In this document: positions 50,214 through 61,200 of the stretch, one piece after another
Position numbering within the stretch: the first letter of the stretch is position 1
Layout of the letters: each line of letters starts with the position of its first letter
NCBI RefSeq assembly: GCF_014196305.1
Contig: NZ_JACIDJ010000006.1
Location: 186,001 to 250,000 of the forward strand
DNA from: Roseococcus suduntuyensis
GTDB lineage: Bacteria; Pseudomonadota; Alphaproteobacteria; Acetobacterales; Acetobacteraceae
DNA length: 64,000 nucleotides
Reading direction: 5' to 3'
The notes under the pieces: model-generated
What the model was told of the DNA's origin: nothing
Seen by the model: the letters and a program-made list of their open reading frames with translations, nothing else
Database searches by the model: none
Translations under genes and position numbers: made by a program

Positions 50214-51008
50214 ATGCTTCTGGCCGTGGATGCCGGCAACACCAACGTGGTCTTCGCCGTGCATGACGGGGCGGAATGGCGCGGCCGCTGGCGCATCGCC
50301 ACCGATCCGCAGCGCACCAGCGACGAATACGCCGTGTGGCTGCTGACCCTGATGCAGCATGCGGGGTTGCGCCCCGCGGACATCACGCGCTGCGTCATCG
50401 GCACGGTGGTGCCGGCCGCGCTCTACAACCTCCGCCGCCTCAGCCGTGACTGGTTCGGGGCGGAGCCGCTGGTGGCGCGTTCCACCCTCGACTGGGGCTT
50501 CCACATCGACGTGGAACGGCCGCAGGAGGTGGGGGCGGACCGTCTGCTGAACGCGCTGGCGGCGCATCACCATTACTCGGGCCCGCTCATCGTCATCGAT
50601 TTCGGCACGGCCACCACCTTCGACGTGGTCGCGGCCGACGGCGCCTATCTGGGCGGCGTCATCGCGCCGGGCATCAACCTTTCCATCGAGGCGCTGCACC
50701 GCGCGGCCGCCCGGCTGCCGCGCATCGGCATCGGCCGCCCGCAATCGGCCATCGGGCGCGACACGGTGGCCGCCATGCAATCCGGCATCTTCTGGGGCTA
50801 TGTGGGACTGATCGAGGGCATCGTGTCCCGCATCCGCGGCGAGGCCGAGCTCCCAGGCATGAAGGTGATCGCCACCGGCGGCCTCGCGCCTCTGCTGGCC
50901 GAGGGCACCACCATGATCTCCCGCGTGGACCAGGACATCACCCTTGAGGGGCTTCGCCTGTTGGCAGGCCGTAATCCCGCCCCCATCTCACAAAAAGACA
51001 TGATGTGA
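50214..51008 (+). CDS. coaX: Type III pantothenate kinase
   Basis: A 264-residue ASKHA-fold kinase for the first step of coenzyme A synthesis. The phosphate loop is [18 protein letters not shown]; further motifs are [28 protein letters not shown] and [11 protein letters not shown]. It starts directly after birA and its stop overlaps the RNase J GTG start. Confidence 0.95.
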   Translation: MLLAVDAGNTNVVFAVHDGAEWRGRWRIATDPQRTSDEYAVWLLTLMQHAGLRPADITRCVIGTVVPAALYNLRRLSRDWFGAEPLVARSTLDWGFHIDVERPQEVGADRLLNALAAHHHYSGPLIVIDFGTATTFDVVAADGAYLGGVIAPGINLSIEALHRAAARLPRIGIGRPQSAIGRDTVAAMQSGIFWGYVGLIEGIVSRIRGEAELPGMKVIATGGLAPLLAEGTTMISRVDQDITLEGLRLLAGRNPAPISQKDMM

Positions 51009-52657
51009 CGAATTCCCAAGATATGAACGACCTTGCCTTCATCCCCCTCGGCGGCACCGGGGAAATCGGGATGAACCTCAACGTGTATCGCTGCGATGGC
51101 CAGTTGCTGGCCGTGGATTGCGGCATCGGTTTCGGCGGCCCGGACAACCCGGCCGTGGACATCATGGTGCCCGACCCAGCCTGGCTGGCCGAGCGGCGCG
51201 ATGTGCTGCAAGCGCTGGTCATCACCCATGCGCATGAGGACCATGTGGGCGCGGTGGCCCATCTCTGGCCCTCGCTGCGCTGCCCGGTGGTGGCGGGGCC
51301 CTTCGTCTCCGCGGTGCTGCGGCGCAAGCTGGCGGAGGCCGGCCTGTCGCAGGAGGTGCAGATCATCACCATCCCAGCGCCCGGCCGGCGCAGCTTCGGG
51401 GCCTTCGACCTCGAATTCCTGCGCGTCGCACATTCGGTGCCGGAGGCCAGCGCCGTTGCCATCCGCACGCGCCATGGCATGGTGGTCCATACCGGTGACT
51501 GGAAGCTCGACCCCTACCCGCTGATCGGCCCGCCCACGGACGAGGCCGGCTTCGCGCGCCTGGGCGAGGAGGGCGTGCTGGCCATGGTGTGCGACAGCAC
51601 CAACGCCATGGTGGAAGGCCATTCGGGCAGCGAGGCTGATGTGCGTCGCAACTTCGCCGCTCTCATCAGGGGGCTGAAGGGGCGCGTGGCGGTCAGTTGC
51701 TTCTCGACCAACCTGGCCCGAATCGAATCGATCGCCCTTGCCGGGATCGCGGCGGGGCGCGACGTGGCGCTGTTCGGGCGGTCCTTGCGCAACGCCGTGC
51801 AGGCCGCGCGGGAATGCGGTTATCTCGAAGCCGTGCCCGACTTCCTCTCCGAGGAGGAGGCGGATTCGCTGCCTGACGACAACCTGCTCATCATCTGCAC
51901 CGGCAGCCAGGGCGAGGAGCGCAGCGCGCTCGCCAAGATCGCGGGCGACACCCACCCCAACATCTCGCTGGGCAAGGGCGACACGGTCATCTTCTCCTCG
52001 CGCATGATCCCGGGAAACGAGCGCGCCATCCTGCGCGTCCAGGACGAGCTGTCGCGCCGCGGCTGCCGGGTGATGACGGCCGATGACCATGCGGTGCATG
52101 TCTCCGGCCATCCGGCGCGGGATGAGCTGAAGCGCCTCTACGCCCTGGTGAAGCCGCGCTTCGCCATCCCGGTGCATGGCGAGTGGCGGCATCTTTCCGA
52201 ACACGCCGCCCTGGCGCGCGATTGCGGGGCCGAACCCATCCTGATCGAGGATGGCGACCTGGTGCGCCTCAGCGGCAACAAGCCCGAGGTCGCGGGCAGC
52301 GTGCCCGTTGGGCGCCTTGCGGTGGATGGCAACCGGCTGCTGCCCTTGCAGGGCGGGCTGATCGGCGCGCGCAAGCGCATGCTGTTCAACGGGATCGTGA
52401 TGGCAAGCCTGGCGGTGGATGCGGAGGGGCGGGTCATGGGCCGCCCGCGTGTCTCCGCCCCCGGCCTGTTCGACGCCGAGGGGCCGGAGCCGCAGCAATT
52501 GGCCGATGAGCTGGCCCGCGGCATCAACGACCTGCCCAAGGGGCTGCGCCGCGAGGACGACTCGCTGATGGAGGCGGCCCGCGGTGTGCTGCGCCGCGCG
52601 CTGGGCCGGCGCCTGCGCAAGCGGCCAAATGTCGAAGTCCACCTTCTGCGGGTCTAG
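51005..52657 (+). CDS. rnj: Ribonuclease J
   Basis: A 550-residue metallo-beta-lactamase-fold nuclease of the beta-CASP group. The metal site is [12 protein letters not shown] with later His/Asp in [11 protein letters not shown]. The beta-CASP region has [13 protein letters not shown] and [15 protein letters not shown], and the C-terminal His is in [12 protein letters not shown]. It matures or degrades RNA from the 5' end. The GTG at 51005 overlaps the coaX stop; an ATG at 51023 (MNDLAF) is possible, neither with a strong ribosome binding site. Confidence 0.93.
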   Translation: MTNSQDMNDLAFIPLGGTGEIGMNLNVYRCDGQLLAVDCGIGFGGPDNPAVDIMVPDPAWLAERRDVLQALVITHAHEDHVGAVAHLWPSLRCPVVAGPFVSAVLRRKLAEAGLSQEVQIITIPAPGRRSFGAFDLEFLRVAHSVPEASAVAIRTRHGMVVHTGDWKLDPYPLIGPPTDEAGFARLGEEGVLAMVCDSTNAMVEGHSGSEADVRRNFAALIRGLKGRVAVSCFSTNLARIESIALAGIAAGRDVALFGRSLRNAVQAARECGYLEAVPDFLSEEEADSLPDDNLLIICTGSQGEERSALAKIAGDTHPNISLGKGDTVIFSSRMIPGNERAILRVQDELSRRGCRVMTADDHAVHVSGHPARDELKRLYALVKPRFAIPVHGEWRHLSEHAALARDCGAEPILIEDGDLVRLSGNKPEVAGSVPVGRLAVDGNRLLPLQGGLIGARKRMLFNGIVMASLAVDAEGRVMGRPRVSAPGLFDAEGPEPQQLADELARGINDLPKGLRREDDSLMEAARGVLRRALGRRLRKRPNVEVHLLRV

Positions 52658-52660
52658 GCC

Positions 52661-52936
52661 ATGACGTTTTCGATGGGTTGGTTCATCAGCTTCGTCATCT
52701 TCGCCCTGGTGTGGTGGACGGTGCTGTTTTGCGTGCTGCCGGTGGGGGTGAAGCCCGATGTGCAGGGCGACATCGAGGCCGGCGGCTGGCGGGGCGCACC
52801 CACCAAGCCGATGATCTGGCGAAAGCTGCTCTGGACCACCGTCATCTCGGTGGTGCTCTGGGTGGCCATCGTTCTGCTGGTGGACAGCAACATCATCAGC
52901 TTCCGCGATGAGTGGCTGGCGATCCCTGATCGCTGA
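52661..52936 (+). CDS. DUF1467 family membrane protein
   Basis: A 91-residue protein with two membrane helices (ISFVIFALVWWTVLFCVLPVG and LLWTTVISVVLWVAIVLLVD) around a conserved hydrophilic loop (VGAPTKPM-like, here RGAPTKPMIWRK). This is the alphaproteobacterial DUF1467 family of unknown function, usually placed after RNase J or near proS as here. It is the last gene of the long nuo transcript and is followed by terminators. Confidence 0.88.
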   Translation: MTFSMGWFISFVIFALVWWTVLFCVLPVGVKPDVQGDIEAGGWRGAPTKPMIWRKLLWTTVISVVLWVAIVLLVDSNIISFRDEWLAIPDR

Positions 52937-52953
52937 GATCCGCACAAGAAAAA

Positions 52954-52990
52954 GGCGGCTGCTGGATTTTTACCAGCTTGCCGCCTGCGT
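52954..52990. terminator. Hairpin with flanking A/T runs after DUF1467
   Basis: GGCGGC-T-GCTGG pairs with CCAGC-TT-GCCGCC (52954-52985). It is followed by TGCGTTTT on the plus strand and preceded by an A-run that reads as TTTTTCTT on the minus strand, so it could work in both directions. It marks the end of the nuo-to-DUF1467 transcript. Confidence 0.7.
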
Positions 52991-52993
52991 TTT

Positions 52994-53022
52994 GGGCAAT
53001 CGCGTTGGGTTGCCCGTTTTTT
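52994..53022 (+). terminator. Intrinsic terminator
   Basis: GGGCAA (52994-52999) and TTGCCC (53010-53015) form a stem, followed by G and six T residues (53017-53022). This is a standard Rho-independent terminator on the plus strand, a second stop for the long upstream operon. The 401-base stretch 52937-53337 has no protein gene; it holds this terminator, the one before it and a candidate small RNA. Confidence 0.75.
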
Positions 53023-53023
53023 C

Positions 53024-53176
53024 GCCGTCTGCTGACCCGTTTTGCCGTTGAGCGACACCGGGCCTTTGCGGCATTTTCCACGTCAGAGAGAGGGCTTTCC
53101 TCTTTCTGCCGTGTGACTGGCGTTTCCTCCCTTAACTTGGGCCGCTCCCTGACGGGGGTGGCCCTTTCTTTTTTTT
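53024..53176 (+). ncRNA. Candidate small RNA with CCUCCC motif and intrinsic terminator
   Basis: Between two terminators lies a stretch that folds like a small RNA. A 14-pair stem-loop runs from CACG at 53079 to CGTG at 53113 (CAGAGAGAGG pairs with CCTCTTTCTG, one G-U pair and one T-C mismatch). An unpaired CCTCCC follows (53126-53131), then a Rho-independent terminator. The 5' end is not fixed by a clear promoter. An exposed CCUCC can pair with Shine-Dalgarno sequences, as in alphaproteobacterial CcsR-type RNAs. It matches no RNA family I recognise. Confidence 0.4.
53139..53176 (+). terminator. Strong intrinsic terminator before proS
   Basis: GGGCCGCTCCC (53139-53149) pairs with GGGGGTGGCCC (53154-53164) with two G-U pairs and a TGAC loop, followed by TTTCTTTTTTTT (53165-53176). 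The plus-strand T-run makes it a clear Rho-independent terminator. No protein gene ends just before it, which suggests it ends an RNA gene. Confidence 0.8.
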
Positions 53177-53337
53177 AACTGGTTGCGCCCCCGAACATCA
53201 AGACATTTTTGGGATTAATTTGATGCTGCGGCGCAGCATTCTTGCGTGCGGCGCGTGGGTTCCGCAGCGATGTCGCCGCCCGGCCAGGGCGATTTGAGGC
53301 CGGCCCGATCTGCGCTACAGCAGACGCGACCTGCCCC

Positions 53338-54678
53338 ATGTGGCACTTTCCCGGGAACCAGACCTTGCGCCTTACCCGTGCCTTCCTGCCCACGCTCAAG
53401 GAAACGCCTGCCGAGGCGCAGATCGTCTCGCATCGCCTCATGCTGCGCGCGGGGCTGATCCGGCAGACCTCGGCCGGCATCTACACCTGGCTGCCCGCGG
53501 GCCTGCGCGTGCTGAACCGCGTGGCCGACATCGTGCGCGAGGAACAGGACCGCGCCGGCGCGCAGGAGGTGCTGATGCCCACCATCCAGCCCGCCGAACT
53601 CTGGCAGCGTTCCGGCCGCTACGAGGATTACGGCAAGGAGATGCTGCGCATCCGCGACCGGCACGACCGCGAGATGCTCTACGGCCCCACCAATGAGGAA
53701 ATGATCACGGACGTGTTCCGTGGCTATGCCACCTCTTACCGGGACCTGCCGCGCAACCTCTACCACATCCAGTGGAAGTTCCGGGATGAGGTGCGCCCCC
53801 GCTTCGGCGTGATGCGCGGCCGCGAATTCCTGATGAAGGACGCCTATTCCTTCGACCTGACGGCCGAGGGTGCCCGCCACAGCTACCGCCAGATGCTCTA
53901 CGCCTACCTCCGCACCTTCCAGCGGATGGGCCTGCGCGCCCTGCCGATGCGCGCCGATACCGGCCCCATCGGCGGCAATCTCAGCCACGAATTCATCATC
54001 CTGGCCGAGACGGGCGAGAGCACCGTCTTCTACGACGCCGCTCTGGAGGAGATTGACTGGGCCGCCAAGGCCTTCGACTTCGACAGCCAGGCCGACATGG
54101 AGGCCTGCTTCAACCTCGCCACCTCCGCCTATGCCGCGACCGAGGAGATGCAGGACGAGGCCGAATGGGCCAAGGTCCCCGCCGAGCGCCAGCGCACCGG
54201 GCGCGGCATCGAGGTCGGCCACATCTTCTATTTCGGCACCAAGTATTCCCAGCCCATGGGCCTCTCCGTCGCCGGGCCGAATGGCGAGGCGGTGGTGCCC
54301 GAGATGGGCAGCTACGGCATCGGCGTCTCCCGCCTGGTGGCCGCGCTGATCGAGGCCAACCACGACGAGGCCGGCATCAAGTGGCCCGACGCCGTCGCGC
54401 CCTGGAAGCTCGCCATCCTGAATCTCAAGCCTGGGGACGCCGCCTGTGACGCGCTCTGCGAGAAGCTGCATGCCGCCTTCCCCAACCAGGCCATCTATGA
54501 CGACCGGCCGGAGCGCGCGGGCGTGAAGTTCAATGACGCCGACCTGATGGGCTTCCCCTGGCAGGCCATCATCGGCCCGCGCGGGGCGGCCGCCGGCCGC
54601 GTCGAGTTGAAGCGCCGCATGACGGGCGAACGCCTTGAATGCAGCTTCGACGAGGCGTTGGCCAAGTTGGGCGCCTGA
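53338..54678 (+). CDS. proS: Prolyl-tRNA synthetase (short alphaproteobacterial type)
   Basis: A 446-residue class II synthetase without the roughly 180-residue insertion (editing) domain of E. coli ProS, the usual alphaproteobacterial form. Motif 2 is [20 protein letters not shown] and motif 3 is [17 protein letters not shown]; an anticodon-binding domain closes the protein. The ATG at 53338 is used; the family core begins at [19 protein letters not shown], nine residues on, where a TTG (53365) could also serve. Its stop overlaps the lolC ATG. Confidence 0.94.
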   Translation: MWHFPGNQTLRLTRAFLPTLKETPAEAQIVSHRLMLRAGLIRQTSAGIYTWLPAGLRVLNRVADIVREEQDRAGAQEVLMPTIQPAELWQRSGRYEDYGKEMLRIRDRHDREMLYGPTNEEMITDVFRGYATSYRDLPRNLYHIQWKFRDEVRPRFGVMRGREFLMKDAYSFDLTAEGARHSYRQMLYAYLRTFQRMGLRALPMRADTGPIGGNLSHEFIILAETGESTVFYDAALEEIDWAAKAFDFDSQADMEACFNLATSAYAATEEMQDEAEWAKVPAERQRTGRGIEVGHIFYFGTKYSQPMGLSVAGPNGEAVVPEMGSYGIGVSRLVAALIEANHDEAGIKWPDAVAPWKLAILNLKPGDAACDALCEKLHAAFPNQAIYDDRPERAGVKFNDADLMGFPWQAIIGPRGAAAGRVELKRRMTGERLECSFDEALAKLGA

Positions 54679-55920
54679 TGTTCAACGCCTTCGAACGCAA
54701 GGTCGCGGCGCGCTACCTGCTCTCGCGGAAAAGTGATCGGTTCACCTCGGTGATCGCGACCTTCTCCTTCCTCGGCATCATGCTGGGGGTGGCGACGCTG
54801 ATCATCGTGATGTCCGTCATGGGTGGGTTCCGGCAGGAATTGCTGGGCCGCATCCTGGGGCTGAACGGCCATATGGGCGTCTATGCGGCCGAGCGGGGCA
54901 ACCTGACCGAGTTCGACGCCGTGGCCGCGGCCATCCGCCGAGTCCCCGGCGTGACGATCGCGACCCCGGTGGTCGAGGGCCAGCTTCTGGTCACCAGCGA
55001 CGCTGGAGGTGCCACGGGCGGCCTCGCCCGAGGCATCCGGCCTGACGATCTGCGCGCGCGCCGCATCATCGCCGACAACATCCGCGCCGGCAGCCTCGCG
55101 CAGTTCGAGGGCGATGACGCGGTGGCCATCGGCACGCGGCTGGCGCTCAGGCTCGGTGTGAATGTGGGTGACCGCGTCACCCTGGTCAGCCCGCAGGGCC
55201 GCACCACCGTCATCGGCACCGTGCCGCGCCTGCGCGCCTATCGGGTGGTGGCGCTCTTTGAAGTGGGCATGAACGAATACGACAGCGGCTACGTCTTCAT
55301 GCCGATGCAGGCCGCCCAGCTCTATTTCCAGACGGGCGATGCCGCCACCCAGGTCGAGGTCTTCGTGGAAGACCCCACGCGGGTGCGCGCGGTGAACCAG
55401 GCCATCCGCGCGGCCCTGGACCGACCCGTGCGCATCCTGGACTGGCAGGACGCCAATTCCAGTTTCTTCGCCGCGGTGCAGGTGGAACGGAACGTCATGT
55501 TCCTGATCCTCACCCTCATCATCATCGTGGCGGCCTTCAACATCATTTCCTCGCTGATCATGCTGGTGAAGGACAAGGGGCGCGACATCGCGGTGCTGCG
55601 CACCATGGGCGCCACGCAGGGCGCCATCCTGCGCATCTTCCTGTTGTGCGGCGCTTTGATCGGGGTGGTGGGCACCACGCTCGGCTTCATCCTGGGGGTG
55701 GTGTTCTGCCTGAACATCGAGAGCATCCGGCAGTTCATCCAGACGCTGTCGGGGGCCGAGCTGTTCAGCGCCGAGATCTACTTCCTGACCCAGCTTCCCG
55801 CCGTGCTGAACTGGCGCGAGGTGGCGCAGGTGGTGGCGCTGGCTTTGTCGCTCTCGCTGCTGGCCACCATCTATCCTTCCTGGCGCGCGGCGCGCACCGA
55901 TCCGGTGGAGATGCTGCGCA

Positions 55921-55928
<8 letters not shown>
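54678..55928 (+). CDS. lolC: Lipoprotein-releasing ABC transporter permease LolC/E
   Basis: A 416-residue inner-membrane protein with four helices and a large periplasmic domain between helices 1 and 2. The start [20 protein letters not shown], with [24 protein letters not shown], and the FtsX-like C-terminal part ([20 protein letters not shown]) are diagnostic for LolC/E. With LolD it extracts lipoproteins from the inner membrane for transport to the outer membrane. A single LolC/E-type gene beside lolD is usual in alphaproteobacteria. It starts at the A of the proS stop (TGATG). Confidence 0.94.
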
Positions 55929-56598
<670 letters not shown>

Positions 56599-56629
56599 GG
56601 GGCGGTGGACAGCGGCGCCGCGCCGCCCC
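56599..56629 (+). terminator. Hairpin after lolD
   Basis: GGGGCGG (56599-56605) pairs with CCGCCCC (56623-56629), beginning on the base after the lolD stop codon; the loop region contains a further GC-rich inverted repeat. Only a short pyrimidine stretch follows, so termination strength is uncertain. Confidence 0.45.
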
Positions 56630-56662
56630 ACCTTTGCTCCACAGCCAGGAAGGAAACACGAC

Positions 56663-58102
56663 ATGGCCGAATACCCCAATGTCCAGCTTCACATCGCCGG
56701 CCAGTGGCGCGGTGGTGAGGGCGGCAAGACGATCGACGTGCTCAACCCCGCCAGCGAGGAAGTGGTCGGCACCGTCGCCCATGCCAGCCAGCGCGATCTG
56801 GACGCGGCACTGGAGGCCGCCGAGCGTGGCTTCGCCGCCTGGCGCAAGGTCAGCGCCTATGAGCGCAGCAAGACCATGCGCAAGGCCGCCGACCTGCTTC
56901 GCAGCCGTGCCGACGCCATCGCCCGGCTGATGACGCTGGAGCAGGGCAAGCCCGTCGCCGAAGCCAAGATGGAGGTGATGGCCGCCGGCGACATCATCGA
57001 GTGGTTCGCCGAGGAATCGCGCCGCACCTATGGCCAGGTGATCCCGGCGCGCGGCCCGGGCATCTACCAGCTCGCGATCAAGGAGCCGGTGGGCCCCGTC
57101 GCCGCCTTCACGCCCTGGAACTTCCCGATCAACCAGGTGGTGCGCAAGCTGTCGGCCGCGCTGGCCGCCGGTTGCTCCATCATCGTGAAGGCCCCGGAGG
57201 AGACGCCGGCCAGCCCCGCCGAACTCATCAAGTGCTTCCTGGAAGCGGGCGTGCCGGGCGACGTGATCGGCCTCGTCTACGGCGTGCCCAGCGAGATCAG
57301 CAGCTACCTCATCGCGCACCCCACCATCCGCAAGGTGACGTTCACGGGCAGCACGCCCGTGGGCAAGATGCTGAGCGCCATGGCCGGGCAGCACATGAAG
57401 CGCGTGACGATGGAGCTGGGCGGCCATGCGCCGGCCATGATCTTCGACGACGCCGATGTGGAGCTCGCGGCCAAGACGCTCGCCATCGCCAAGTTCCGCA
57501 ACGCTGGGCAGGTCTGCGTCAGCCCCACGCGCTTCCTGGTGCAGGAGAAGGTGTACGACCAGTTCGTGGCCAGCTTCGTGAGCCACGCCAAGGCCATCCA
57601 GGTGGGCGACGGCATGGCTGCCGGTACCACCATGGGGCCCATGGCCAATGAGCGCCGCGTGCCGGTGATGGAAACGCTGATCGCCGACGCGAAGGGCAAG
57701 GGTGCCGAGATCGTCACCGGCGGCAACCGCATCGGCAACAAGGGCTATTTCTTCGAGCCGACGGTGGTGGCCGGCGCCACGACCGACATGCGCGCCATGA
57801 ACGAGGAGCCCTTCGGCCCCGTCGCCCTCATGCGCCCCTTCAAGGACCTGGAGGAAGTGGTGGGCGAAGCCAACCGCCTGCCCTTCGGCCTGGCCAGCTA
57901 CGCCTTCACCAGCAGCGGCAAGACGGCGCAGGCGCTGGCGGCCGGGGTCGAGGTGGGCATGATGACCATCAACCACCTGGGCCTCGCGCTTCCGGAAGTG
58001 CCCTTCGGCGGCGTGCGCGACAGCGGCTATGGCACCGAGGGCGGTTCGGAGGCCATCGACGCCTATCTGAACACGAAGTTCGTCAGCCAGTTCGGGCTTT
58101 GA
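56663..58102 (+). CDS. NAD(P)-dependent aldehyde dehydrogenase (succinate-semialdehyde dehydrogenase-like)
   Basis: A 479-residue aldehyde dehydrogenase of normal length. The catalytic Cys is in [12 protein letters not shown] and the general-base Glu in [13 protein letters not shown]. The cofactor region has [20 protein letters not shown]-like sequence and [11 protein letters not shown]. Overall it resembles the GabD/SSADH group, which oxidises succinate semialdehyde or related short aldehydes; substrate is not proven. AGGAAGGAAA precedes the ATG. It sits between lolD and dnaE and is followed by a palindromic repeat. Confidence 0.87.
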   Translation: MAEYPNVQLHIAGQWRGGEGGKTIDVLNPASEEVVGTVAHASQRDLDAALEAAERGFAAWRKVSAYERSKTMRKAADLLRSRADAIARLMTLEQGKPVAEAKMEVMAAGDIIEWFAEESRRTYGQVIPARGPGIYQLAIKEPVGPVAAFTPWNFPINQVVRKLSAALAAGCSIIVKAPEETPASPAELIKCFLEAGVPGDVIGLVYGVPSEISSYLIAHPTIRKVTFTGSTPVGKMLSAMAGQHMKRVTMELGGHAPAMIFDDADVELAAKTLAIAKFRNAGQVCVSPTRFLVQEKVYDQFVASFVSHAKAIQVGDGMAAGTTMGPMANERRVPVMETLIADAKGKGAEIVTGGNRIGNKGYFFEPTVVAGATTDMRAMNEEPFGPVALMRPFKDLEEVVGEANRLPFGLASYAFTSSGKTAQALAAGVEVGMMTINHLGLALPEVPFGGVRDSGYGTEGGSEAIDAYLNTKFVSQFGL

Positions 58103-58107
58103 CGCTT

Positions 58108-58159
58108 CGCTTCCCCACGAAATCGCTTCGCGGTTTCGTGGGGGCCCCGGCCTGGCGTT
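58108..58159 (+). repeat. REP-like palindromic repeat, copy 2 (after aldehyde dehydrogenase)
   Basis: This copy forms a perfect ten-pair stem, CCCCACGAAA (58113-58122) with TTTCGTGGGG, around an 11-base loop containing CGCTTCGC, followed by GGGGCCCCGG. It matches the repeat after livK (21449-21500, opposite strand) at 46 of 52 bases. It starts five bases after the stop codon. A second GC-rich inverted repeat (CCGCGGCAAAGCCGCGG, near 58187-58203) lies further on in the 162-base gap before dnaE. Confidence 0.65.
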
Positions 58160-58264
58160 GATCCTGGGCGGGGGCACCGCGTTGCCGCGGCAAAGCCGCG
58201 GCGCCGCCCAAGGGGGCGTCACGGCCTCCGGCGCGCTACACTGGGCGCAGTCTCGGAGTCGCGC

Positions 58265-61200
58265 ATGGGCTTTGTCCACCTCCACACCCACTCCGCCTAT
58301 TCGCTGAGCGAGGGCGCCATCAAGGCCGAGAAGCTCTCGGCGCTGGCGCTGGCCGCGAACATGCCGGCGGTGGCGCTGACCGACACGGCCAATCTCTTCG
58401 GCGCGCTGGAATTCGCGCAGGCGGCGGCCGGCAAGGGCATCCAGCCCATCATGGGCTGCCAGCTCTGGCTCTCGCGCGGGGAGTCGCACAGCGACCCCAA
58501 CCGCAACGGCGCGGATGTGGTGACCGCGCTCGCCATGGATGCGGAGGGCTGGGGCAATCTCCAGCGACTTTCCTCGCTGGGTTGGCTGGGCACCGACATC
58601 TCGGGAAAGCCCGCTGTCACGCTGGACCAGCTTCTTGCCCATGGGGCGGGCATCTTCCTGCTGACGGGGGGCGACCATGGCCCGCTGTCGCGCCTGCTGG
58701 CCGAGGGGCGGCGCGATGCGGCGGGGCAGGTGTTGCACGCGCTGCGGGAGGGCTTCGACGGGCGCCTCGCGGTGGAGCTGATGCGCCACCACACCGACCG
58801 CCAGGCCGCCCTCGAACCCGGCCTGCTGCGTCTGGCCGATGAGGCGGCGCTGCCCATCGTCGCCACCAACGACGTCTATTTCGCCGAGGCCAAGATGCAC
58901 GAGGCGCATGACGCGCTGCTTTGCATCGCCGAGGGCCGGCTCATCACCGAGGCGCAGCGCCGGCGTGTCACGCCCCACCACTGGTTCAAGCCCGCGGACC
59001 AGATGCGCGCCCTGTTCCAGGATCTCCCCGAGGCCTGCGACAACACGCTCGCCATCGCGCGGATGTGCGCCGTGATGGCCGAGGTGAAGAAGCCCGAACT
59101 GCCGATCTGCCCCAAGGTCCAGCCCGGCCGCACCGAGGCCGAGACGGTGGCCGACATGGCCCGCACGGGCCTCGCGCGCCGCTTCCCCGAGGGCGTGCCG
59201 CCCGTCCACGCCGAACGGCTGGAATACGAGCTCACCGTCATCGAGCAGATGGGGTTCTCGGGCTACTTCCTGATCGTGGCCGACTTCATCCAGTGGGCGA
59301 AGGCGCAGGGCATCCCGGTGGGGCCGGGCCGCGGTTCGGGCGCGGGCTCCGTCGCGGCCTGGGCGCTGTCCATCACCGACCTCGATCCGCTGCGCTTTGG
59401 TTTGCTGTTCGAGCGCTTCCTGAACCCCGAGCGCGTCTCGATGCCGGACTTCGACATCGACTTCTGCCAGGACCGGCGCGACGAGGTGATCGACTATGTC
59501 CGCCGCGAATATGGCGAGGAGCGCGTCGCGCAGATCATCACCTTCGGCAAGCTGCAGGCCAAGGCGGCGGTGCGCGACGTGGGCCGCGTGCTGGGCATGC
59601 CCTATGGCCAGGTGGACCGCATCGCGAGTCTGATCCCGAACAACCCCGCCAACCCGGTCAGCCTGAAGGATGCCATCGCGGGCGAACCGCGCCTCAAGGA
59701 CATGCAGGCGAGCGACGAGGCCGTGGCGCGGCTGCTCGACATCGCGCTGCAGGTGGAGGGGCTCTATCGCAACGCCTCCACCCACGCGGCGGGCGTGGTC
59801 ATCGGCCGGCGGCCGCTGATCGAGATCACCTCCATCTACCGCGACCCGCGTTCGCCGCATCTCATCACCCAGTATTCGATGAAGCATGTCGAAAACGCCT
59901 CGCTGGTGAAGTTCGACTTCCTGGGTCTCAAGACGCTGACGGTGCTGCAACGCGCCGTGGCCCTGCTGAAGGCGCAGGGCATCACGGTGGACATCGACGC
60001 CCTGCCGCTCGATGACGCGCCCACCTATGCCATGCTGGCGCGCGGCGATGCGGCGGGCGTGTTCCAGTTCGAAGGCCAGGGGATGCGGGACTGCCTGCGG
60101 TCCATGCGCCCCGATCGCTTCGAGGACCTGATCGCCGCCGTCTCGCTCTACCGACCCGGCCCGATGGAGAACATCCCGGCCTATTGCGCCCGCAAGCATG
60201 GCGAGACGTGGGAGGCGCCGCACCCCTCCATCCAGGACATCCTGGGCGAGACCTATGGCATCATGGTCTACCAGGAACAGGTGATGCAGATCGCCCAGGC
60301 CATGGCGGGCTATTCGCTCGGCGGCGCCGACCTGCTGCGCCGCGCCATGGGCAAGAAGAACAAGGAGGAGATGGCGAAGCAGCGCGACATCTTCTGCGAG
60401 GGCGCCGCGAAGAACGGCGTCTCGGCGGCCAAGGCCGGCGAGGTCTTCGACCTCATGGAGAAATTCGCCAATTACGGCTTCAACAAATCTCACGCCGCGG
60501 CCTATGCGCTGGTGGCCTACCAGACGGCCTGGCTGAAGGCGAACCACCCCGTCGCCTTCCTCGCCGCCTCCATGACGCTGGACATGGACAAGACCGACAA
60601 GCTCGCCTCCCACATGCAGGAGGCCGCGCGCCTCGGCATCAAGGTGCTGCCGCCGGACATCAACCGCTCCGCCGCTGAATTCACCATTGAGGCGCATGAC
60701 GGCAAGCCCGCCATCCGCTTCGCCCTCGCCGCCATCAAGCGGGTGGGGCTGGCCGCCATGCGCGACCTTGTGGACGCGCGCGGTCAGGGCGGAGATTTCA
60801 CCAGCCTGGCCGATTTCGCCGCCCGGGTGGACCCGCGGCTGCTCAACAAGATGCAGCTGGAGAACCTGGCCAAGGCCGGCGCCTTCGACAGCCTGGAAGG
60901 CAACCGTGCGCGCCTGGTCGCCGGTGCGGAGACCGTGCTGCGGCGCGCGCAAGCCAGCGCGGAGGACCGCGCCAGCAACCAGATCGGCCTCTTCGCCGAG
61001 GTGGAGCAGGGCCCGCCCATGCTGCGCCTGCCCGAGATGCCGGACTGGCCCACCCTGGACAAGCTGGGCTTCGAGGCGGAGGCGGTGGGCTTCCACCTCT
61101 CCGCCCACCCGCTCGACACCTACAAGATGGCGCTGCGCCGGCTGGGCTGCACGCCCTCGGCCCTCATCGCGGAGAAGGCGCGGGCGGGGTCCACGCGGCT

